Shown: piece by piece, positions 44,224-51,044 of the stretch
Numbering within the stretch: position 1 is the first letter of the stretch
How the letters are laid out: each line of letters opens with the position of its first letter
NCBI GenBank assembly: GCA_964625015.1
Contig: CAZUZI010000001.1
Location: 1-64,000, forward strand
Length of the DNA: 64,000 bases
Direction: 5' to 3'
Source: UBA5209 sp964625015
Lineage (GTDB): Bacteria > Patescibacteriota > Dojkabacteria > SC72
Translations under genes and position numbers: made by a program
The notes under the pieces: model-generated
Told to the model about the DNA's origin: nothing
The model's input: only the letters and a program-made list of their open reading frames with translations
The model's database searches: none

Positions 44224-44279
44224 ACTGAAGAAAACGTCTCTTCTTCAGTACTTTGTACTAGCGATCCACTAGTACAAAG
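44224..44279. repeat. two tandem perfect stem-loops
   Basis: ACTGAAGAA/TTCTTCAGT (44224-44232 with 44241-44249, 9 bp) and CTTTGTACTAG/CTAGTACAAAG (44251-44261 with 44269-44279, 11 bp) stand two bases apart. They fill the space between the three-way junction and the minus-strand terminator. No coding sequence here. Confidence 0.65.
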
Positions 44280-44299
44280 GTTATATAGGTCGATTTAAC

Positions 44300-44324
44300 A
44301 AAAAACCGACCACTGCTGGCCGGT
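44300..44324 (-). terminator. intrinsic terminator, minus strand
   Basis: On the minus strand ACCGGCCA, loop GCAG, TGGTCGGT (8 bp including one G-U) is followed by TTTTTT (44305-44300). The tract is on the minus side only, so it ends a leftward transcript that begins a short distance to the right. Confidence 0.8.
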
Positions 44325-44358
44325 CTTAATTCGTCATACAACGCAAGGCGTTATGCAA
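44300..44358 (-). ncRNA. candidate ~59-nt small RNA
   Basis: A minus-strand promoter (44393-44365) and the terminator at 44324-44300 bracket only about 59 bases. The RNA would have a 5-bp hairpin (AACGC/GCGTT, 44352-44340), a single-stranded linker containing GACGAATTAAG, and the terminator hairpin. No ORF fits. GACGAAT can pair with ATTCGTC in the 5' leader of the divergent lipoprotein gene. Confidence 0.5.
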
Positions 44359-44364
44359 TACCTA

Positions 44365-44393
44365 TTTATACAATATTATCCTCCATATGTCAA
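44365..44393 (-). promoter_or_regulatory. leftward promoter of the candidate small RNA
   Basis: On the minus strand TTGACA (44393-44388), 17-base spacer, TATAAA (44370-44365). A full-consensus -35 and near-consensus -10, divergent from the lipoprotein promoter. Confidence 0.7.
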
Positions 44394-44412
44394 TACTTTT
44401 GCTCATATCAAA

Positions 44413-44442
44413 TTGACTATATATAATACTATGGGGTATAAT
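44413..44442 (+). promoter_or_regulatory. rightward promoter of the lipoprotein gene
   Basis: TTGACT (44413-44418), 18-base spacer, TATAAT (44437-44442). Transcription from about 44449 would give a ~138-base leader before the lipoprotein ATG. Confidence 0.75.
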
Positions 44443-44497
44443 GTGGTATCTATGGTATCAATTACCTAGAACTGCTCTTTAAAAAGAAGTCTAGATT

Positions 44498-44550
44498 TCA
44501 AGATTCGTCTCACAGAGTTAATACAGTTATTTCTGTTGGACGAATCTTGG
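44498..44550 (+). promoter_or_regulatory. long hairpin in the lipoprotein 5' leader
   Basis: AAGATTCGTC (44500-44509) pairs perfectly with GACGAATCTT (44539-44548); an inner stem ACAGA/TCTGT (44512-44516 with 44532-44536) extends it, and C44499-G44549 adds a pair. Possible riboregulatory element upstream of a strong ribosome-binding site. Confidence 0.6.
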
Positions 44551-44586
44551 CAGAGATTCAAAAGTTTTCAGAAAAGTGGAGGCACA

Positions 44587-45423
44587 ATGAAAAAAGTGAT
44601 TGTCTTGATGCTAGTTAGTTTCATTCTGAGTGCCTGTAATCCTGAGGCACAGACCATTCAGCCTCAGAGAGTTGCTACTCCTGAGGATATTGTCCCGGTT
44701 GGGACTCCTATGCCGGAACAAACGGCAACGGAGATCTTGCGGTCATGGGACTTGGAAGAAGGTGAGAAAGTTAACATTCTCCAAGTCTCTGCAGCTGGGA
44801 TTCAGGATGCATGTAACCCTGAAGATGCGTATTTATTTTGGCAGCACATTGCTGTCAACCACCTGCGGGAGTTTCCCGAGGTGGCGGTAATCACTATCTT
44901 TGAGGGGATTGCTTCCGGAACCATCCAGCCTGATAAGGTTGTCGGAGATAGCAGCCGTGCGGTGATCAAAATCACAGCATTGGGTCAGAAATGGCTCTTT
45001 ATCACGGGAAAGGCTGTTAAGTCAACGATGTACGTCGTTACAGATGCCCGATATGTTGCATCGATGCTTAAAGGGGTCGCGGTTTCCGCAAAACCTTTGG
45101 CAAAGATTGCAGTGTGTGTGTTAATGGCCTATAAAGCATGGGTCAATGACGGAAGACCTCCTGATCCTGATACGGCTGAGCGGCAAGTTACACCCATTCC
45201 GGTGAGGCTTCCAACACCTGATCCTGCGACAATGCCCACAATGGAGCCATCTTTAACCACACCAATGACCGTACAAGGTCAACATGTTCTCTTTCTAGGA
45301 GATGTTAGTTTGTCTCCAGAGGAAGTTGCTGTCCTTATGACGCTTGGCGTCGTGGTCGTTGTTGGTGTAATTGTCATAAGTGGTGGCTCTGCTACTCCCG
45401 TACTTGTTCTTGCAATTCTCTAG
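44587..45423 (+). CDS. GC-rich lipoprotein, likely horizontally acquired
   Basis: The start is ATG 44587, preceded by a clear ribosome-binding site (GTGGAGG, 44578 region), rare in this genome; the frame opens earlier at 44536. The 278-residue product has a lipoprotein signal with lipobox LSAC (Cys near 17), a globular middle (about 40-180) and a Pro/Thr-rich spacer (about 185-235). It ends with a strongly hydrophobic C-terminal segment (LMTLGVVVVVGVIVISGG). Codons are GC-rich and unlike those of neighbouring genes. Function unknown. Promoter, leader hairpin and trailing inverted repeat make it look like a self-contained cassette. Confidence 0.8.
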   Translation: MKKVIVLMLVSFILSACNPEAQTIQPQRVATPEDIVPVGTPMPEQTATEILRSWDLEEGEKVNILQVSAAGIQDACNPEDAYLFWQHIAVNHLREFPEVAVITIFEGIASGTIQPDKVVGDSSRAVIKITALGQKWLFITGKAVKSTMYVVTDARYVASMLKGVAVSAKPLAKIAVCVLMAYKAWVNDGRPPDPDTAERQVTPIPVRLPTPDPATMPTMEPSLTTPMTVQGQHVLFLGDVSLSPEEVAVLMTLGVVVVVGVIVISGGSATPVLVLAIL

Positions 45424-45429
45424 ACTTCG

Positions 45430-45480
45430 ACATCTCGGTAGCTATGCGCTACTGCCTTTAGTATCAGGTTACCGAGATGT
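45430..45480. terminator. 11-bp inverted repeat ending the lipoprotein cassette
   Basis: ACATCTCGGTA (45430-45440) and TACCGAGATGT (45470-45480) are perfect inverted repeats enclosing a 29-base interior. It begins 6 bases after the lipoprotein stop and ends 5 bases before the stop of the opposing gene. T-tract is poor (TTGATTTTA), so it could be a terminator or the end of an inserted segment. Confidence 0.55.
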
Positions 45481-45485
45481 TGATT

Positions 45486-46313
45486 TTACAAAAGTTCTAA
45501 AACCTTATTATATTCCCCACTCTTATTCATAACAGCACTCTTTACAATCTCTTTGTATTTATCATTCTTATATAAATCTCTTAAAACACCAGCAGTTACC
45601 ACTTCAGGAAGAACAAATTTCTCAATTAAACCTTCAAGAATACTCTCTCCTTCATTAATCTGTATGGTCCCATTATCTAAAAGCTCTTCTACCTTCTTTG
45701 AATATGTATATGCAGTTAAATATTCTAATGCAGGAATAGTATTCTCATTCACAACAAAAGTATCAATAGAGTTCATCAAACTATTAAAATCGTAACCATT
45801 TATATGAGGAATACCAAATTTTTCATTCATTACAGAAACTAAAGTAGCAAGATCACCCTTTTTACCTGTAGATCTCCATGCACTTTCAAGTATTCTTGAG
45901 ATTGTTAATATCGTAATTGAACTATCATTCAATTTATTTTTAACGTATTCAGGAATATTCGAAACCTCCATATCCAGTACATCCTTATCCGGAAAAAGTC
46001 TGGTAGTAAGATTAAGATTACAGACTGCTTCTAATCCCTTCTTCCCATCTTCAACGATAATTCTATACTCCTGTTTACTACTCTCTTCTGTTTCTGGAAG
46101 AAGATATGCTATGTATGAAGACGATTCTGTGTCTAGGAGGCTCTCGTCTTCAATAAGAAGACCTAATGTACTTAAGTCCATTAAATCATTTGAAATGAAC
46201 TTTCCTACAGTCTTTTCTTCAAGAATCATTCTATTCTCATCATTCATTCCTCCAGTTGAAAGGATCTTTATTTCTTCCTCATCGGGAGTCAATCTATTAT
46301 CTGTACCAAACAT
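45486..46313 (-). CDS. unknown acidic protein
   Basis: A 275-residue acidic, mainly helical protein without signal peptide or membrane segment. No catalytic or binding motif recognised. Base composition resembles the AT-rich core, unlike the adjacent GC-rich lipoprotein gene. It is 43 bases downstream of the 131-residue anchored protein gene on the same strand, so they may form one transcript. Function unknown. Confidence 0.65.
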   Translation of the reverse strand: MFGTDNRLTPDEEEIKILSTGGMNDENRMILEEKTVGKFISNDLMDLSTLGLLIEDESLLDTESSSYIAYLLPETEESSKQEYRIIVEDGKKGLEAVCNLNLTTRLFPDKDVLDMEVSNIPEYVKNKLNDSSITILTISRILESAWRSTGKKGDLATLVSVMNEKFGIPHINGYDFNSLMNSIDTFVVNENTIPALEYLTAYTYSKKVEELLDNGTIQINEGESILEGLIEKFVLPEVVTAGVLRDLYKNDKYKEIVKSAVMNKSGEYNKVLELL

Positions 46314-46356
46314 TGAGTTTAGCTTATAAATAATCTCTGTACCTTTATTCTATCAC

Positions 46357-46752
46357 CTAACCCCTAAATCTGATAAGACCCCTCTCTCCAACAACATCAA
46401 AATTGAACTCATCTGTTAAATCAGAAAGAAGTATACCCTCACTTGCAAGCATTTCAGATGGCTTAACACCACCATCTAAACTATGTTCTATATCCTCTGC
46501 AGACAATCCTAATACTTTACTCAACATACTGATAACTTTGGATTCATTACTATCAAACTTATATGCTCTCTCCTCTTCAAAATCATAATCAATGTATTCC
46601 TCTTCAACAGGCGCCTTCGTAATATACTCTGAGGCAACAACAAGTGAAGATTTCCCAACATGTTGTTCAAGTGGATTAAAAGCACTAAAAAGAGAGAACC
46701 CAAGTACTGAGATAAAAATAGAAAGCAAAACAAACCTTTCTTTGTTTGTCAT
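46357..46752 (-). CDS. small membrane-anchored protein with DUF2680-like helical motif
   Basis: A 131-residue protein with an N-terminal signal-anchor (about residues 7-25). The C-terminal part, LSKVLGLSAEDIEHSL then KPSEMLASEGILLSDLTDEF, resembles the two-helix pattern (G-I/L-x-x-E ... L-A-E-x-x-x-x-x-G-I) of DUF2680-like secreted proteins. Between them is an acidic stretch. Probably exported. Upstream of the 275-residue gene. Confidence 0.6.
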   Translation of the reverse strand: MTNKERFVLLSIFISVLGFSLFSAFNPLEQHVGKSSLVVASEYITKAPVEEEYIDYDFEEERAYKFDSNESKVISMLSKVLGLSAEDIEHSLDGGVKPSEMLASEGILLSDLTDEFNFDVVGERGLIRFRG

Positions 46753-47048
46753 AGTTAATACTGTGACAATTTATTTATACTATATGATATATACTGGTAT
46801 ACATATTTACCAGTCTTTTTTAGTTATAGCCTACTTATACCTCAATTCTAAATCAGACTACAAACTATTAAACAAACGAATAATCGAGTATTAGTGGATA
46901 ACTATAAGATAAGTAAATGCAGAATGTTAACTATAAGTCAGCTGGATCGACCCTGACTGACGTTATCACGAAATTGGATTGGTGGTCAATGTTAAGCCCG
47001 ATTGAGTATTATGTGAATTTTCTGAATAAGTATTTAATTAAGATTTGA
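46753..47048 (+). pseudogene. intergenic stretch holding a possible transposase/recombinase C-terminal scrap
   Basis: Between two minus-strand genes, an ATG at 46917 opens a 43-codon frame to TGA 47046-47048. Its sequence (TLTDVITKLDWWSMLSPIEY, then NFLNKYL) is richer in G and C than its surroundings and recalls the C-terminal end of integrase-core transposases, but the match is weak. It overlaps the end of the C39-like gene by 15 bases. Nothing else is seen in 46753-46916. Confidence 0.25.
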
Positions 47049-48470
47049 ATCTGCAATCTTGTGTAATAATGCAATACCTTCTTTTGTTCGACTTCTAAAT
47101 TTGGAATTAATAACATCCTGGTCTAATTTTGAAATAATATTTCGAGCAAGAAAACCCAATTGACGTTTTCTCTCCCATAACAAATGCTCTTGTGGATTAC
47201 CTTGTGGTTCAACTGCGGAATAGTATTGATCAATATCTACAAATTCACCTTCCGAAGCAAGAGATAAAATTTCAGTTAATAAATAAGCTCCAAAAACTTG
47301 CCTTTCATCATTTGGAATTCCTATTAAAGCATCATCTTTGATTCCAAGTGTATCACCTTGTACAAAAAGGGTACTATCTGCATCACCAGTTGGAAAGTGG
47401 AATTGATACGAATCTTCTGAATAAAGTAATCCACATAACTTTCCGACATCTTCCGACAATTCCACATCAGCTGACATTTTAGCTCTGAAATCTGAAAGCA
47501 AAATAGATTGTTCATCTTTGCCTAATTCTGCAAAAGCTAAGTGCCAAAATTCATGTGTAAATCTTTTCTCAGCTCCCAGTTTGCGATATTGTTCCACAGA
47601 GCGAGAAGCTTCAAGCACTCTCTTTCCGATAATAAACTTACGTTCTTCAGGAGAAAATCCCAATTCTCCCGAATTCTCTACTATTTCATATTTTGTAGAA
47701 ATACTCTTTTCTTTACATATATAACTAGTATAAAAACGGATATCAAGTGCAGCATAAACGACATCGTTAATTGATATATACATAGGACTCGCTTCTTGTG
47801 GGTCTGCAATCCTAAATTCAAACCCTTTATCCGAAGTATATCTGTAACCAGTAATTAGAATGGAGTGCTGATCTCCTCCCAAGACGTGCTGTGCAATCAC
47901 AACAGGCTTGCCATTTTTTACTGCATCTACGATATCAATAAGATTTCTTGTGGGTTCAACCTCAATTCCTTCTTTTGCAAGTATTGATATTAAATAACTA
48001 TCAGCTACTGTAATTCCTGGTAATGTAGAGGGGGTCATAGATAAACCTGACTGATTAATATCATTAATATCAATTTGAGAAATCAATCCACTTTCTGTAG
48101 GTATTTGCGAAGCATCTCTGCCAACAGTACTTAATACATTTCTAATAGTAGCAAGAACACAAGTTTGCACAGGAACATCAGGAATAGAAGGATGAGGTGT
48201 GTTTTCTTGTAGGTAATGCCTCTCAAGATTCACAACATTTTCTCCAACATTTGTCATAGCTAATACCAAATCAACCTCCTCAGAAACAACTTGATCAACT
48301 TTCTTGAATAGTGTACCTAGAATATTTGGATACTCACCGCCCAATTTCATCTCAGGAGGTCTTTCTTCCATCGGAAGACTAATATAATGGGAGACTAAAT
48401 TCCTGACGGTTAACGCATCATTAATTCTGCCTTGTACATAATCTGATTTCTTAATTCCTTCAAAATCCAT
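47034..48470 (-). CDS. candidate C39/papain-like cysteine peptidase
   Basis: A 478-residue protein without signal peptide. A central domain has the order expected for C39-like peptidases: Cys in VQTCVLATIRNVL (near residue 106), His in GGDQHSILITGYRY (near 204) and Asp in FRIADPQEASP (near 219). The ~100 residues before and ~230 after are unassigned and helical. It could be a bacteriocin-type processing protease, an effector or a toxin-like enzyme. No ABC transporter domain or leader-peptide partner is seen. It lies in the accessory region next to a recombinase remnant. Confidence 0.6.
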   Translation of the reverse strand: MDFEGIKKSDYVQGRINDALTVRNLVSHYISLPMEERPPEMKLGGEYPNILGTLFKKVDQVVSEEVDLVLAMTNVGENVVNLERHYLQENTPHPSIPDVPVQTCVLATIRNVLSTVGRDASQIPTESGLISQIDINDINQSGLSMTPSTLPGITVADSYLISILAKEGIEVEPTRNLIDIVDAVKNGKPVVIAQHVLGGDQHSILITGYRYTSDKGFEFRIADPQEASPMYISINDVVYAALDIRFYTSYICKEKSISTKYEIVENSGELGFSPEERKFIIGKRVLEASRSVEQYRKLGAEKRFTHEFWHLAFAELGKDEQSILLSDFRAKMSADVELSEDVGKLCGLLYSEDSYQFHFPTGDADSTLFVQGDTLGIKDDALIGIPNDERQVFGAYLLTEILSLASEGEFVDIDQYYSAVEPQGNPQEHLLWERKRQLGFLARNIISKLDQDVINSKFRSRTKEGIALLHKIADSNLN

Positions 48471-48549
48471 AACTTTAATATTAACATATTTTAAAAGATT
48501 TCATATATAAAGTTAATCATTAAATTTATATGGTTAACAATAATTAGAT

Positions 48550-48563
48550 AAATCCATATGGAT
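48550..48563. repeat. 14-bp perfect palindrome
   Basis: AATCCATATGGATT, in the non-coding stretch upstream (on the minus strand) of the C39-like gene start at 48470. Possible regulator binding site. Confidence 0.4.
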
Positions 48564-48631
48564 TATCACATGATGCAATCGAGAACCCGGAGAAAGCCAT
48601 TACGATTTATCTATTCTTTCCTTATCGCTCC

Positions 48632-48753
48632 GCACAAATTGTTGTCTTTCGTAGGTGATTGGGTGGACTCCTTCGGACTCCACCCAATCACTTCCTCGAC
48701 TTCGATTACTCTGTGTGTGTAATCTTGTGAGCTACTCACGACTTAATTTGTGC
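48632..48753 (+). ncRNA. 122-nt multi-hairpin domain, candidate structured RNA or recombination site
   Basis: Outer stem GCACAAATT (48632-48640) with AATTTGTGC (48745-48753). Inside are three hairpins: GTGATTGGGTGGA/TCCACCCAATCAC (48655-48667 with 48679-48691, 13 bp, inner TCC/GGA and a TTC loop), GATTAC/GTAATC (48704-48709 with 48719-48724) and GTGAG/CTCAC (48727-48731 with 48735-48739). A flanking G-U pair favours the plus strand. The region is more GC-rich than surrounding DNA. No family recognised. Confidence 0.55.
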
Positions 48754-48780
48754 TTGGTAGGTTAGAAAAATGTATCGTGG

Positions 48781-48799
48781 ACGAGATCTCGTATACGAG
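48781..48799. repeat. two overlapping 12-bp palindromes
   Basis: ACGAGATCTCGT (48781-48792) and CTCGTATACGAG (48788-48799) share five bases. They stand ~90 bases before the recombinase remnant, so a crossover or operator site is possible. The rest of 48800-48885 is T-rich and holds no gene. Confidence 0.45.
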
Positions 48800-48885
48800 T
48801 TATTTTGATTTTTTGATATTGTTGAAAGTAATTGATAGTAGGTTGTTTTCTTTGTTTTTAGTTATGTTTTCGGTTTGCAAATATT

Positions 48886-49326
48886 TTGTTGAAACTGGAC
48901 TTTATAGGAGAATGTATAAAGAAAGCTGATTTTCATAATCAAGCCATGTCTACTTTACAAGCGAAACTAACTAAAACACAATCTAGAAAAGACCAGTTAT
49001 ACGATGATAGACTTGACGGTTTAATTACAAAAGAAACTTATCTTGAAAAGTTTAACAAGGAAGTACAGGCAGAAAAGCAAACTATTCGTGATATGCAAAA
49101 GCACAAACAAGCAAATCAAATATACTTTGAAACAGGTTTGAGAATTCTCGAACTCACTCAAAATGCGTCACAGCTTTATAAACGAGCAGATGATGAAGGA
49201 AAAAGAGAAATTATCAATTTCGTATTCTCGAACTTGACTATAACCAACGGAAAACTAAGTTACACAGGCAAAAGTCCGTTTGATAACTTCCTTAATTTTA
49301 ACGATCGACCTAATTGGTCGGGGTGA
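48886..49326 (+). pseudogene. C-terminal remnant of a large serine recombinase
   Basis: The 146 residues have the coiled-coil pattern of the large serine recombinase C-terminus (LQAKLTKTQSRKDQLYDDRLDGLITKETYLEK-type helix, with Asp/Glu/Lys spacing) and the typical ending REIINFVFSNLTITNGKLSYT then KSPFD. The catalytic N-terminal domain, recombinase domain and zinc ribbon are missing, and an in-frame TAG at 48859 closes the frame upstream. It is therefore a truncated, inactive remnant. Its last 12 bases lie antisense to the 3' end of tRNA-Pro, suggesting the parent element was inserted at this tRNA gene. Confidence 0.75.
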
Positions 49327-49391
49327 CACGACTTGAACGTGCGACCTCTTGCACCCCATGCAAGCATTCTAGCCATCTGAACTACACCCCG
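49315..49391 (-). tRNA. tRNA-Pro(GGG), CCA encoded
   Basis: All arms pair: acceptor CGGGGTG/CACCCCG, D stem GTTC/GAAT, anticodon stem CTTGC/GCAAG around loop ATGGGGT (anticodon GGG), T stem GCACG/CGTGT with loop TTCAAGT. C1-G72 and A73 are the proline identity pattern of bacteria. The 3' CCA is encoded (49317-49315). A -10 (TATAAT, 49409-49404) lies just upstream. The 3' end is overlapped antisense by the recombinase remnant. CCA is followed by bases that with the acceptor end form CGACC/GGTCG, a small hairpin. Confidence 0.95.
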
Positions 49392-49545
49392 ATGCATCAT
49401 TATATTATAAATTCTATTTAATCATCAATTTGGATTTGTAAATAAAAGCTATGGTGATGATATTGACCCTTGTAGAATGTCTTCATACCTTTTAAGATGA
49501 ATTTAGCATTCTCTAAGATACAGTAGAGAGAAATATATAAAAACT

Positions 49546-49956
49546 CTATATATTTTCGATTATTTTTAATAACTTCAGATCTGTTTTTAACTGTAAATCA
49601 CTCTTGTACTGTATACAGTTAATGTTAAATGTTTCTGCAACCTTTATATTCTTAATAGAATCATCAATGAAATAAAGCTCTCTTTCCTGTATCTCTTTTA
49701 AAATATATTCATACACAAGTGGATTGCTTTTTAATAATCCCATTCTTTTAGATGAAAATATCCTTCGGAAGTATCTAGTTAGATTAAAATCCTCAATCCA
49801 TTTATCTAATTTCCATACCCTTGTATTTGTACAAACATATTGAGTAATACCAATACTGTTTAACTTGTTTACTATCTCAAATGTTCTAGTATCTAGTGTT
49901 AAATTTTTAAATAGGACGCCATTAAGATCCCATATAACTGCAATATCTTGTTTCAT
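49546..49956 (-). CDS. HAD-family hydrolase-like protein
   Basis: A 136-residue HAD-fold protein without a cap domain. Motif I reads WDLNGV, so the second Asp of DxD is Asn; motif II is CTNT, motif III the Lys in GLLKSNP, motif IV FIDDS. The nucleophile Asp and metal-binding Asps remain. The Asn substitution at the acid/base position often reduces phosphatase turnover, so activity is uncertain. 3 bases downstream of the lipoprotein gene, same strand. Confidence 0.8.
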   Translation of the reverse strand: MKQDIAVIWDLNGVLFKNLTLDTRTFEIVNKLNSIGITQYVCTNTRVWKLDKWIEDFNLTRYFRRIFSSKRMGLLKSNPLVYEYILKEIQERELYFIDDSIKNIKVAETFNINCIQYKSDLQLKTDLKLLKIIENI

Positions 49957-49959
49957 ATA

Positions 49960-50955
49960 CTAGTTAAGTTTTATCTCTATAATAACTTGATTTGGACTCT
50001 GTGTACCACTAAGTTTGAATGGTTTAGCTCCTCCTATACCACCGAATCTATAATAGCTTATTTCTCCAGATCTTAATATAGATACCGAGATACCACTAGG
50101 AAGTGATATTGTATTACCCCATGTAGAAACCTTATCAGATGCTAAACTTGGGAACTTCACTTCTAAAATATTCATTGAATCATATTTTGCTTCTACACTA
50201 GGAATTGGGTTAGATGTACCACTTGCAGTAGAGAATATAAATTTTAAGATACCATCAGATACACTATATGAGTATGTTGATATTCTTACTCCATCACTTG
50301 CGCTCATTCCAGTGATGCTTTGGGTATCACTACTAAATTCTGTACTACCAAAATCTATGGTAGGAGGTGAATATTTCAAATCATATGCAACTTTAACAAC
50401 GATACTCCAAGTGTTTTCATCAATATCCGTATATTCTAGTGTGAATGGGTTGTTTGCAAGAAAACCTATTTCATATATTGAAGTTTTCTCAACAGAAGTT
50501 ACAGCTCTATATATACCAGTGATAGCACCTTTGTCTACAATCTTACTTTGTTGATATTCAAGTCCACTGTTATCATCACTAACTCCTCTTACTGTAATTC
50601 TGTAAACACCTTTTTCTAATACAGGGTCAACCGTAAAATATGGAAGCGAAGGACTTTCTGATGTTGTAGATATCTGAAATGTGAAAGAATGAAATCCATC
50701 TTCCTGGTTGTTCTCTAAGCCATCTATTGTATATTCTAAATTTGATTCTGTACCAATACTTTTTGCTGTTTTTGTAAAATCTTCTGGATTAGATATATAT
50801 CCAAGATCATCAGTATCACTTTCTTTCTCATTACTTTCCGTATTCTTATTATCAGTATCAATATTTTCCTCCTTCTTTGTACAGCCTGTTAGTAAAACGG
50901 AACAGAGAGCTAATATGGAGATATAGATGAAAAACTTTTTCATATACCTATACAT
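49960..50955 (-). CDS. lipoprotein of unknown function
   Basis: A 331-residue protein with a lipoprotein signal (MYRYMKKFFIYISILALCSV, lipobox LLTGC, Cys near 25), a Lys/Asp/Glu/Ser linker (about 27-55) and a beta-rich body. Two AMIN-like or beta-sandwich domains are conceivable: residues 60-190 and 195-331, the latter ending in VIIEIKLN typical of beta-strand termini. No catalytic residues recognised. Divergent from the DUF3048 gene. Confidence 0.72.
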   Translation of the reverse strand: MYRYMKKFFIYISILALCSVLLTGCTKKEENIDTDNKNTESNEKESDTDDLGYISNPEDFTKTAKSIGTESNLEYTIDGLENNQEDGFHSFTFQISTTSESPSLPYFTVDPVLEKGVYRITVRGVSDDNSGLEYQQSKIVDKGAITGIYRAVTSVEKTSIYEIGFLANNPFTLEYTDIDENTWSIVVKVAYDLKYSPPTIDFGSTEFSSDTQSITGMSASDGVRISTYSYSVSDGILKFIFSTASGTSNPIPSVEAKYDSMNILEVKFPSLASDKVSTWGNTISLPSGISVSILRSGEISYYRFGGIGGAKPFKLSGTQSPNQVIIEIKLN

Positions 50956-51044
50956 AATATTAATATATCAATATTAGCATAGAAGGAATTAACATTGTAC
51001 AAAGTAAATGGTAAATTGTAAGAGATAATATACTGTCTAACAAT

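Noticed and set aside
44338..44360. An AACGC/GCGTT inverted repeat resembling an integron attC end
   Set aside because: Lacks the GTTRRRY/RYYYAAC core pair and no integrase or second site is nearby; better explained as the first hairpin of the short minus-strand RNA.
48569..48722. A ~50-codon plus-strand reading frame from ATG 48570 region through the hairpin domain
   Set aside because: It crosses perfect inverted repeats, has no ribosome-binding site or recognisable domain, and fits a structured non-coding segment better.
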